From positions 1 through 33,715 of the forward strand of contig JAIOYW010000027.1 in the NCBI GenBank assembly GCA_021740915.1: a stretch of DNA of 33,715 bases, written 5' to 3'. The DNA is from Ignavibacteriales bacterium (GTDB lineage Bacteria > Bacteroidota > Ignavibacteria > Ignavibacteriales > Melioribacteraceae). Of this stretch, positions 7,862-14,704 are shown in pieces (positions within the stretch are counted from its first letter, which is position 1; each line of letters starts with the position of its first letter). Under the pieces are notes generated by a model. The model saw only the letters and a program-made list of their open reading frames with translations. It did not search any database and was not told the origin of the DNA. The translations under genes and the position numbers were made by a program.

Positions 7862-8091
7862 AACCGGGATTGGATATTATTTTTAATTTCTTTCCATGAT
7901 TTCCCTTCTTCAGGATTTTTATTATAAGCTTCCAATCTTGAATCTAATTCTTTTTTTTGTTCTTCTGTCATGGGAAATTGTTGTTCTGAAGAAAAGATAC
8001 TATCCCAAATATCTTCAACTATTAGAATTCTCTCTGAAATGCTTAATTTCTTAATGTTTTCCAGTGTATCTGCATTGAGACCATTATTCAT
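7858..8091 (-). CDS. Addiction-module antitoxin component
   Basis: The 77-residue protein matches the putative addiction module component family (TIGR02574 type): LSISERILIVEDIWDSI near residues 17-33, an acidic Glu/Lys helix (TEEQKKELDSRLEAYNKNP) and the conserved GKSWKEIKNNI end. Such antitoxins bind their RelE/ParE partner with this C-terminal helix and usually repress their own operon. AAGGA lies about 9 nt before the ATG, and a 4-nt overlap couples it to the toxin gene. It appears intact. Confidence 0.85.
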   Translation of the reverse strand: MNNGLNADTLENIKKLSISERILIVEDIWDSIFSSEQQFPMTEEQKKELDSRLEAYNKNPEEGKSWKEIKNNIQSRL

Positions 8092-8244
8092 AATTTCTCA
8101 TCCTTTCGTATTTTTTGCATATAAATATAGCTCAACAGTTTTTATTTTTCAATCTTTTGCTTTGATGCCTGACGGCGTGACCAAAACCGATGCTCCAGGG
8201 TGATTGCCGCATGTTTTTCTGAATACGCGAAAATAGGGTTAGTA

Positions 8245-8345
8245 ATGCCTGCCGGTTTTTCCTGAGGTTTAGTTTAAATCTGTGATTTTTTTTACTTAGA
8301 TCTTCCCTTCAAATGTATCTTTCCAACTTAAGCTTTATAGGTTAT
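8245..8345. repeat. Short dispersed repeat, copy 1
   Basis: About 90 bp ending in TTCCAACTTAAGCTTTATAG matches 9253-9345, with the shared blocks GTTTTTCCTG, GTGATTTTTT, ATCTTCCCTTCAAA and TTTCCAACTTAAGC. The two copies lie in direct orientation on either side of the HepT/MntA pair and may mark the ends of a mobile cassette. Confidence 0.75.
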
Positions 8346-8692
8346 GTGGCTTTATTATTATCAATTATTGTGTCTAACCAATCAATAAGTTCGTCCAGGT
8401 AGTTTTCTATGATATTCCAAACAATTTCATAGTCAATTCCAAAGTAGTCATGTACTATTCTATTGCGAAATCCTCTAATCCTGTTCCATTCTATCTCTGG
8501 ATTTTGATCTCTAAAATCTTGATCTATTCGATTAGCTGCTTCTCCAATTATTTCAAAGTTTCGTACAACCGCATCAATTGTTTTCTCGTCTTCTAAAAAC
8601 TTATCATAATCAATATCTTGAGTATATCGCTTAATCTTTTGAGCAGATAGCAACATATCATCCAATAATAATAAAATATCACGCTTAGACAT
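8342..8692 (-). CDS. hepT: HepT-family HEPN RNase toxin
   Basis: The 116-residue protein is an HEPN domain of the DUF86/HepT type. The catalytic RX4HXY motif reads RNRIVHDY at about residues 76-83, and FEIIGEAANRI precedes it as usual for this family. HepT proteins cleave RNA (tRNA in characterised cases) and are silenced when the partner nucleotidyltransferase AMPylates the Tyr of RX4HXY. The upstream mntA-like gene overlaps by 8 nt. The TAA stop lies inside a GCCACATAACC motif (8340-8350) that resembles the start of attC-like elements elsewhere here. All key residues are present, so it is probably functional. Confidence 0.9.
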   Translation of the reverse strand: MSKRDILLLLDDMLLSAQKIKRYTQDIDYDKFLEDEKTIDAVVRNFEIIGEAANRIDQDFRDQNPEIEWNRIRGFRNRIVHDYFGIDYEIVWNIIENYLDELIDWLDTIIDNNKAT

Positions 8693-8975
8693 AAATCAAA
8701 TCTGGAGTGATTGACTTTAAATATTTTTCTTTAATCCCTTTTTTAGAAACAAGATCCACTTTGAATCCAACAATATTTTCTAATTCATCTGCTAAATCTA
8801 TAAATCTAACACCGATCTTGTCTGAGAACTCTACAACTATATCTAAATCACTTGAATCATTTTGTTCTTTACGAGAATACGAACCAAAGATTGCCATTGA
8901 TTTAATCGGATAGTCATGAAATAATCTCTGTTTATGACTACTCAGAGTGCTCTTTATTTCTTGTAATGTTCTCAT
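8685..8975 (-). CDS. mntA: MntA-type minimal nucleotidyltransferase antitoxin
   Basis: The 96-residue protein carries the nucleotidyltransferase signature GSX10DXD (GSYSRKEQNDSSDLD, residues about 31-45) and a third carboxylate region near FKVDLV (about residue 72). In HepT/MntA pairs this enzyme AMPylates the toxin and so neutralises it. It is first in the two-gene operon and overlaps hepT by 8 nt. A GCCATAACC motif at 9048-9056 upstream resembles the cassette boundary seen before other minus-strand genes here. Confidence 0.9.
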   Translation of the reverse strand: MRTLQEIKSTLSSHKQRLFHDYPIKSMAIFGSYSRKEQNDSSDLDIVVEFSDKIGVRFIDLADELENIVGFKVDLVSKKGIKEKYLKSITPDLIYV

Positions 8976-9122
8976 AATTCAAAAATACCACGTTTTAATG
9001 AAATGAAGAAATAGTCAATCTTTCCAATGTTCCACAAATGCTATTTAGCCATAACCCTATGTTATGCTTCAGATGAAAATAGAAAAAGCCTAAATTTGTT
9101 TTAATAAAAAGGAGGCTTTTCT

Positions 9123-9239
9123 ATGAACAGAAAAATACGTAAAACAGGGGTTCATTAAACCCATATTCTAAGGGACGTTCTTAAAGAGCACAAATCAATA
9201 AGCAGCAATGCAGAAGCAAACCAGGTTGTCGGAAGCTAG
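9123..9239 (+). pseudogene. Small decayed gene with intact ribosome site
   Basis: AAGGAGG lies 8 nt before an ATG at 9123. The frame reads 11 codons to a TAA, then stays open (ILRDVLKEHKSISSNAEA) to a TAG at 9237-9239. A strong Shine-Dalgarno site and coding-like sequence after the stop suggest the 5' end of a lost gene. I do not recognise the product. The Shine-Dalgarno also forms half of an AAAAGCCT/AGGCTTTT inverted repeat. Confidence 0.3.
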
Positions 9240-9252
9240 TGTAGAATAATTT

Positions 9253-9345
9253 ATCCCGTTTTTTCCTGGGGCTTACTTCAATTGTGATTTTTTACTTATA
9301 TCTTCCCTTCAAAAGTACCTTTCCAACTTAAGCATTATAATAGCT
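9253..9345. repeat. Short dispersed repeat, copy 2
   Basis: Direct repeat of 8245-8345 with scattered differences. It is followed by sequence leading into the attC-like element at 9417. Confidence 0.75.
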
Positions 9346-9416
9346 GCCGCTCAGAACGGTAAAGATAGCATTTATTCAATAATCTTTTAATTAGAACGAT
9401 CTTTCATTCACAAATA

Positions 9417-9580
9417 CACCTAACAGCAAAGCCAAAAAGGTAGAACCAACTTTAAATTAACAAGTGCCTAACCTGCCTACCGCAGGCAAGCAAAATGCCG
9501 AACGAAAAATCTTAACCCCAAAACTGCAATACACTCAAACCGTTACGGCGGTCGGTCTTGAGCGGCTTTTTATAAGGCAT
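9417..9580 (-). repeat. attC-like element after the chaperone gene
   Basis: On the minus strand it begins GCCTTATAA, which overlaps the stop codon of the 9570 gene, and runs through GCCGCTCAAGACCGACCGCC, GGCATTTTGCTT and TTTTGGCTTTG to GTTAGGTG at 9417-9424, a match to R' (GTTRRRY). The internal blocks are shared with 1970-2214. A CCTGCC-type palindrome (cctgcctaccgcaggcaag) sits near 9475. Confidence 0.5.
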
Positions 9581-10055
9581 CTTTATTTTGTTCTTTGTAA
9601 CTATTTAGTAAATCTAAAGGATTAATAATTGGGAGAATTATCTTTGAGTAAGCAGGATTAGAACAGAGAGCAGCTAACATTCCTCGCGTACCGGATACTG
9701 AAATATTAATAAATATTAGCATAATATTATCTGGAATGTCAAATTTTTTATTAACAGAATTGAAAAATCTTTTTTGAAGATCTTTTATTTCGAATTTGTG
9801 TGCAGTTTCTATACCAAATAATTCAACCTGCTTATTCTCTTTGTTAACAAAGAAATTGGTTTTAATATATATTGAGATAATATTCTCATTTTCTGAAACG
9901 ATAAATTTAGTGGATAGATTTACACCGATTTCTTTTAAATCAGCTTTTAACAAGCCGAATTCAGAGTAATCATTTTGGAAATAGCTGACTTTTTTAATTT
10001 CTGCAATTCTGAATTCAACTTTTTTTCTATAAGCATTCTTTTCTATCTTTGTCAT
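9570..10055 (-). CDS. SecB-like chaperone of a toxin-antitoxin-chaperone operon
   Basis: The 161-residue protein resembles the SecB-like family that accompanies stress-responsive toxin-antitoxin pairs. Visible marks are strand segments around FRIAEIKKVSYF, ELFGIETAHKFEIKDL, then FDIPDNIMLIFINISVSGTRGMLAA and the C-terminal ILPIINPLDLL, which mirrors the LPxxNPxxLL end of SecB-like proteins. In characterised TAC systems (HigB1-HigA1-SecB-TA of Mycobacterium tuberculosis) this chaperone binds the antitoxin and protects it from aggregation and proteolysis. It follows higA by 14 nt in the same operon, which strongly supports the assignment. Confidence 0.85.
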   Translation of the reverse strand: MTKIEKNAYRKKVEFRIAEIKKVSYFQNDYSEFGLLKADLKEIGVNLSTKFIVSENENIISIYIKTNFFVNKENKQVELFGIETAHKFEIKDLQKRFFNSVNKKFDIPDNIMLIFINISVSGTRGMLAALCSNPAYSKIILPIINPLDLLNSYKEQNKDAL

Positions 10056-10069
10056 ATTTGACTTCTATA

Positions 10070-10528
10070 TTAGTTTACGTAAGCATTTGTAAAATCATCA
10101 ATATTATTAATGCCTTTATCTTTTAGGAGTATTCCAAAATCATTGTCATAGAATTGTCCTTCAGAATTAATATCGACCCAGTTTCCTTTTAAATCAGAAA
10201 TTGTAAATTTCTCAGCGATATATTTTGTGCTATTATTAACTGACACTTCTGCTGAATTGATCTCAATGCCAATACCAACAGCATCAGCAATTTCAACCAT
10301 CTTTTTAACTGAGATATTGGGTGTTTTTGAAAACATCTGAGAAATAGCTGAACGAGATTTACCTAATTTCCTAGCAAGATCAGCCTGGGTAATATTGTTT
10401 TCATCCATATAAGTCAGCACTATATGATAAAATTGATTAATTACTCCCCAGGCTTTTTGATTAATAGAAGGGGACTGACTAAAATAATCATCAATTTGTA
10501 CTGATAAATCTTCTAAATTCTTCTTCAT
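10070..10528 (-). CDS. higA: HigA-like antitoxin with C-terminal chaperone-dependence extension
   Basis: The 152-residue protein has an XRE-type helix-turn-helix (ITQADLARKLGKSRSAISQ, about residues 46-64) and conserved KMVEIADAVGIGIEI after it. Beyond the DNA-binding domain there is a tail of about 55 residues ending DNDFGILLKDKGINNIDDF. In TAC systems such a tail (the ChAD region) makes antitoxin folding depend on the SecB-like chaperone, and the chaperone gene lies directly downstream. It overlaps the toxin gene by 38 nt. It is expected to repress the operon through the palindrome at 10928-10943. Confidence 0.85.
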   Translation of the reverse strand: MKKNLEDLSVQIDDYFSQSPSINQKAWGVINQFYHIVLTYMDENNITQADLARKLGKSRSAISQMFSKTPNISVKKMVEIADAVGIGIEINSAEVSVNNSTKYIAEKFTISDLKGNWVDINSEGQFYDNDFGILLKDKGINNIDDFTNAYVN

Positions 10529-10901
10529 ATTTTTCCTTCATTTCATTAATTCTCTTGTATATATCATCGCTGAGAGAGTCTTCTTTTTTTAGTAAATATT
10601 CAAAAAAAATATAATTATCACCGCATTTTTGGAAGAAAAAGAACCTATGCGGTTTTGGTTTGATTTCCCCATAATTATATCCCTTGAGATTGTATTTGAT
10701 TTTTGGTGATTTGAATTTAGGAATAGTTGCCATACGGCATAGTAAATCTTTAACCAGATCCTTTAAATCTGAGGGTAATGCGTTGAAATTCTCCATTACT
10801 TTTGTTCTACCATTTTCAATTACATAAAAAATATCAAAAATAGGTACACCATACTCAGTTGGTATTTTAAGTTTTTTGAATTCAACTTTAGTTTTTGACA
10901 T
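10491..10901 (-). CDS. higB: HigB-like (RelE-fold) mRNA-cleaving toxin
   Basis: The 136-residue protein fits the HigB/phage-derived toxin family of the RelE fold: FNALPSDLKDLVKDLL, a central basic strand KGYNYGEIKPKPHRFFFF, then YIFFEYLLKKEDSLSDDIYKRINEM. Such toxins cleave mRNA on translating ribosomes. The toxin-first order is usual for higBA. Long gene overlap (38 nt) indicates coupling. No lesion is visible, and a strong promoter lies upstream. Confidence 0.8.
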   Translation of the reverse strand: MSKTKVEFKKLKIPTEYGVPIFDIFYVIENGRTKVMENFNALPSDLKDLVKDLLCRMATIPKFKSPKIKYNLKGYNYGEIKPKPHRFFFFQKCGDNYIFFEYLLKKEDSLSDDIYKRINEMKEKYEEEFRRFISTN

Positions 10902-10924
10902 AAGATAATATTTCTAAGGCTCCA

Positions 10925-10953
10925 ATGTTAAGGTATATCTTAACAAATGTCAA
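10925..10953 (-). promoter_or_regulatory. higBA-secB promoter with probable HigA operator
   Basis: On the minus strand TTGACA (10948-10953) and TAACAT (10925-10930) are separated by exactly 17 bp, an excellent primary-sigma promoter. The palindrome TTAAGGTATATCTTAA (10928-10943, arms TTAAG/CTTAA) fills the spacer and overlaps the -10 element, the expected position for an autorepressor operator. The first base of the -10 is about 24 nt from the higB start. Confidence 0.75.
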
Positions 10954-11000
10954 GTGTTTCCTTGTTTTTAAATTCCGTAGAACGGCGTGGTTGCTATGGC

Positions 11001-11167
11001 GCAACCCATAACAACTCTGCCAAATTTATTAAACAACTTTTATTTACTTCAAAACTCACATTTAATAATACTGCCGAATAAAAAAGCCAAAACGGTAAAA
11101 CAAATTTTAGAATTATCCAAATGCCTAATGCGAAAACGGCGTCCGTCTTGATTGGCTGGTTATATGC
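11001..11167 (-). repeat. attC-like element after the ankyrin gene
   Basis: On the minus strand it starts GCATATAACC (11158-11167), continues AGCCAATCAAGACGGACGCC and GCATTAGGCATTTGG, has TTTTGGCTTTTTTATTCGGCAG in the middle, and ends GTTATGGGTTGC (11001-11012). The first half matches 4200-4263, and the middle matches the 9417-9580 element. It is followed immediately by the higBA promoter, as in integron cassettes that carry their own promoter. Confidence 0.45.
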
Positions 11168-11209
11168 AGAATAATATTCTAATGATTTATTTAAAAAATT
11201 CTATAGAGA

Positions 11210-12319
11210 TTATTTCGCAAATAATACTTTTTTTAATTCTTCATCATAATAACTGTTATTTAAATCTTTAAGTGTAACATCTTCTAAAATTTTTAAATCA
11301 TTATTTTGTGGTAAAATCAGCAAAAACTTAGTGTTGCTACTTATATTATTTTTAATTAAATATTTCGCAATGTCTCTTTTTTTATTTAAGATTGAAATTA
11401 CAAGTGCGTTTTGTTGATAATAATCGATGGAGTTAATATCTGCCCCAAATTTCAGCATTAAGTCTAACATTTCAATGTTTCCATATTTAACAGAATATAA
11501 CCACGGAGAAACTATGTTGATAATTCTAACATTAAAATCAGCTGACTCATATACTTCATTTTTTGACATCATTATATAGGTTTTTTTCCCAGTAGGGCTT
11601 TGAACATCACAGCCTAAATCATACTTTGCAAATTTTACAATAAATTTTTTATAGTTAGATTCTGTTATTGGATAGCTTTCAATAGATTTTATACCTTTCC
11701 AATTTGGATTGCCACCGTTTTTCAACAGAATTTCAACAACCGATATATTACTATTTTCAATCGCGGATTTTAATAAAATATTATCTCTAGGAAATATTAA
11801 TGTTGCCCCATTTTGTAATAAATAATTAAAATATACAGAATTATTATGTTTTATCGCTTCTTCTAATAACACGGGATTGTTTTTTATGAAGCTTTTATCA
11901 TAACCTCTTTCATTGAATAGTTCAATTATCGAGTTATTTTTAAGTTCTAATACTTTGTCAAGCAATTGTCTCCCTTCTATAAGGTTTGTATCGTAACCTT
12001 TACTTAATAAATATTTCAACATTTCATAACTTTTGGAAAGAGCAATCAAAGGGAGATTATTTGGTGAATTTATAACGCTTCCATTTTCAAGTAAAAATTC
12101 CACCATTTTCATATTATTGTTACGCACTGCTAATGATAGTGGTGTGATATTTTCTTTTTCAATTGTGCTGTTAATATCAATACCATTTTCAATTCTACTT
12201 TTGATATCTTCATATTTGTTCTCGCTAATCAATTGATACATTGATGAAGAACAACCATTTGTAAGAATTATCATTAATAATGATAATAGAATTAATATTA
12301 TACTTTTGTTTTTTTTCAT
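11210..12319 (-). CDS. Ankyrin-repeat lipoprotein
   Basis: I start at the ATG reading MKKNKS because TTGGAGAC lies just upstream; the earlier in-frame TTG at 12331 is part of that ribosome site. The 369-residue product has a lipoprotein signal peptide with lipobox LTNGC (Cys about residue 23) and degenerate ankyrin repeats: ITPLSLAVRNNNMKMVEFLL (about 59-78), IALSKSYEMLKYLLSKG, LLEEAIKHNNSVYFNYLL, LLKSAIENSNISVVEILLKNG, and PWLYSVKYGNIEMLDLMLKFG, with NALVISILNKKRDIAKYLIK near the end. Ankyrin repeats bind proteins; a partner cannot be inferred. It is bounded by GTTATATGC upstream (12356-12364) and an attC-like element downstream, so it is probably a captured cassette. Confidence 0.8.
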   Translation of the reverse strand: MKKNKSIILILLSLLMIILTNGCSSSMYQLISENKYEDIKSRIENGIDINSTIEKENITPLSLAVRNNNMKMVEFLLENGSVINSPNNLPLIALSKSYEMLKYLLSKGYDTNLIEGRQLLDKVLELKNNSIIELFNERGYDKSFIKNNPVLLEEAIKHNNSVYFNYLLQNGATLIFPRDNILLKSAIENSNISVVEILLKNGGNPNWKGIKSIESYPITESNYKKFIVKFAKYDLGCDVQSPTGKKTYIMMSKNEVYESADFNVRIINIVSPWLYSVKYGNIEMLDLMLKFGADINSIDYYQQNALVISILNKKRDIAKYLIKNNISSNTKFLLILPQNNDLKILEDVTLKDLNNSYYDEELKKVLFAK

Positions 12320-12354
12320 ACTAGTCTCCAAGTGTTCTGTTAAAAATATTTTAT

Positions 12355-12899
12355 AGGCATATAACTCTTAATTAACCAGTCAGAATAGCTACTTGATATT
12401 CATGTTAGACGGAAAGTTATTTCGGGCTAACATTCTTTCATATTTTTAATGAATCTTCATAAGCTATTGTTATTATTTAATTTATTAATTATTTGCAAAA
12501 TATTTTCAGTTTGTTAGCACGAAATATTAATCGGGCTATCAAACTTTTAACTCTTTCGGTCTAACGGACTGATTACTCCTGCGCCTTGTTTAACAACATG
12601 TGCATAATTCATCCCCTCTTTTTCCAAATTCATTTGATTTCACAAATGCTATAGGAAAAACTCCCTGAAAATAGTTGTTGGGTATATGATCTATTGGAGC
12701 GGGACCGCAAGCAACTGCTTCCGCCAGCCGGAGGTAAGCGCTTAATTCTTTGAGCGATAAAGCAATCTGAACTGAACCTAACGAAGAAAATTCCTGCAAT
12801 GAATAATTCCTCTTATGTTAAATCCATCATAATAAATATTGCAGAAAGATCAAAAATGGTACAGAGTGTCCTGTGATTTTTTTTTAACCCCGGATTTCT
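12355..12899. repeat. Dispersed repeat copy D with cassette boundary
   Basis: GGCATATAAC (12355-12364) marks a boundary upstream of the ankyrin gene. Copy D then runs from about 12369. It matches copy B (attaaccag, gacggaaagttat, cttttaactctttcggtctaac, cgccttgtttaacaacatgtgcataatt, aatgctataggaaaaact), and its last 100 bp match 1-107. It carries about 110 bp absent from copy B at 12430-12540, bounded by near-identical TCGGGCTAaCA and TCGGGCTAtCA. The minus-strand frame 12590-12799 resembles that in copy B. It is less conserved than B and C. Confidence 0.7.
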
Positions 12900-13306
12900 C
12901 CACAGTAAACCATGCTGATAAAGCGGCGGCAAGGGCTGTTTACATGCAAAATCCCGTAACCCAGCTTTCGTTTTAAGGACCTGGAAGATCTGATTGAAAG
13001 AGATAATTCATGGATATAAGTGTAATTGAACTGCTAAATGTCATGCTCTTCCGTGTTTGTTTTCATGTTAAAACAAGACCCAAATCAAAAAAAAATGGAT
13101 GCAGGCACGTTATTTCTTCCCGTTTCTTATCCTCAATCTCTTTAATTAGCCCCACAATTCCCCTCTGCGGATTACCTGCAATTCCGGTAAAAAAAATTTC
13201 TGCAAACACCAATGATCGGGTTCCTGTAAAACTTCTTGATTTCACGGGAATTTTATATTAATTTATTTGAAATATAAAAAATTGATTTGTCCCGGATACC
13301 TTGTAT
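12900..13306. other. Non-coding stretch before the nucleotidyltransferase gene
   Basis: I see no supported gene. Open frames of 60-83 codons overlap on both strands at 13010-13261, but neither has a recognisable motif or a ribosome site. Confidence 0.5.
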
Positions 13307-13630
13307 ATGATTACAAACAAAAATATGGATGCTTTATTAACAGGAAAGCTGACTGAATTGCAATTACTTTGCGAAAAATACAACGTGAAGACACTGTATG
13401 TTTTTGGCTCAGCCTGTAATGGTAAATTCGGGGAACAAAGTGATCTGGATTTTTTAATTTCTTTCGGGGATATTTCAATTGAAGAATACACCGACAGTTA
13501 CTTTGAGTTACATTACAAACTTGAGCATTTATTCAACAGAAAGATTGATCTATTAACCGAGAACTCCCTTTCAAATCCTTTTTTAATCGAAAGCATTAAC
13601 GAAACCAAACAATTGTTATATGCAGCGTGA
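13307..13630 (+). CDS. Minimal nucleotidyltransferase (MntA-like)
   Basis: The protein (about 107 aa from the ATG at 13307; another ATG at 13325) carries GSACNGKFGEQSDLD, an exact GSX10DXD nucleotidyltransferase signature, and a third acidic strand RKIDLLTE. It belongs with the AMPylating antitoxins of HEPN/MNT pairs. The partner HEPN frame begins 11 nt before its stop, in the usual overlapping arrangement, but that partner carries a stop codon, so this may now be an orphan antitoxin. Confidence 0.85.
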   Translation: MITNKNMDALLTGKLTELQLLCEKYNVKTLYVFGSACNGKFGEQSDLDFLISFGDISIEEYTDSYFELHYKLEHLFNRKIDLLTENSLSNPFLIESINETKQLLYAA

Positions 13631-13955
13631 GGTATTAAAATACTAAATAGATATTGAAGAAGCTATTGAATCCATATACTCATACCTGGAGAATAGACGA
13701 GATTTCAGTTTTTATAAATCTAATAAACTCCTGAGAAGAGGAATTGAAAGAGAACTGGAAATTATTGGAGAAGCAATAAACCGAATATTAAAGATTGACA
13801 ATAAGATTGATATTTCAGATGCAAGACGGATAGTGGATCTGAGAAATTGGGTTATTCACGGATACGATAAAGTTGATGATTTTATTATCTGGGGTATAAT
13901 TTCAAAAGATCTGCCAAAACTAAAAGAGCGAGTTAATACGTTATTGAGTAAATAA
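13620..13955 (+). pseudogene. HepT-like HEPN toxin gene interrupted by a stop codon
   Basis: From the ATG at 13620 eight codons (MQREVLKY) lead to TAA at 13644-13646. The same frame then runs open to 13955 with a complete HepT/DUF86 domain: ELEIIGEAINRI, then RNWVIHGY, which keeps the RX4HXY motif. Only one nonsense change separates it from a full gene of 111 residues. No ATG, GTG or TTG with a ribosome site restarts right after the stop, so I call it inactivated. Loss of the toxin while the antitoxin stays intact is the harmless direction of decay. Confidence 0.8.
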
Positions 13956-14704
13956 AGTTTTAATGAGAATTCAGTATCAATCATTTCCGTAAAAAATTTT
14001 ATATACACCGGGCATTTCCAAAGTTTCTCAATAGAGTGTAACTAAACGGAAATCAGCATTTACAGTCCTTTGTAAACTCAACCAAAGAAAAAAAATAATA
14101 TATGATGTTAATACCTGGCAGAGGGGCGGCATTCATGGTATCAGAGTGCGGAGTATTTAGCCCCAAAGGGGCGGAATGAGTTATCGCGCAGAAACTCACC
14201 CGGTGGCTTCGATAAACTGAGTAATCAGACAATGAACCAGGACGCAAGAATTTCCCACAGATTGCTTCGTCGCAGGCTCCTCAGTCTACCCCGCAGAGCG
14301 GGGCAACGACTGCTAATTGGGGAATGTCTGAACCTTGATTTACATGATCAGAGGATTACCTAGATCGTTTTTGAATTGGTTATTTCTCCTCTGGCAGAGG
14401 GGCGGCAATTACGTTATTTGAGTGTGGAGTATTCAACCCCGTAGGGGCGAAATATACATCATCGGTTACTTCGGCTCCGCTCAGTAACCGGTTATTTGCT
14501 GAGAGTTATACCTAATCTCCTAAAGCCCAGTAATTTAATAAGTTACTAATGACATTAACCGTAATGAAATATTCGTTATGCTTTAATTCAACCCGGAGTT
14601 AGCAAACGATATCTTGAGCAACTTACCTGCCTTTCCTGCCGGCAGGCAGGCCGCTAAATTTTCGCCAATAGGTCTGCGGTTGGCAGACCTTCCCAAACAT
14701 ACCT
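13956..14704. other. Intergenic region with short repeats and palindromes
   Basis: No gene is supported. It holds the direct repeat pair listed separately (14115-14178 and 14391-14453), a CCTGCCGGCAGG palindrome (14635-14646) and a 7-bp-stem hairpin (GGTCTGC/GCAGACC, 14671-14689) just past the end of the lyase gene. The hairpin lacks a T-run on the minus strand, so it is a weak terminator candidate. Confidence 0.55.
14115..14453. repeat. Direct repeat pair around CCCC...GGGG hairpins
   Basis: 14115-14178 and 14391-14453 share ctggcagaggggcggcA, GAGTGyGGAGTATT and CCCCnnAGGGGCG over about 63 bp. Each contains a small CCCC/GGGG hairpin. Similar short repeats occur in intergenic DNA of Bacteroidota; no function is known to me. 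Confidence 0.6.

Noticed and set aside
13010-13261. Overlapping frames of 60-83 codons on both strands before the nucleotidyltransferase gene
   Set aside because: Neither strand shows conserved motifs, a plausible start or coding-like bias.
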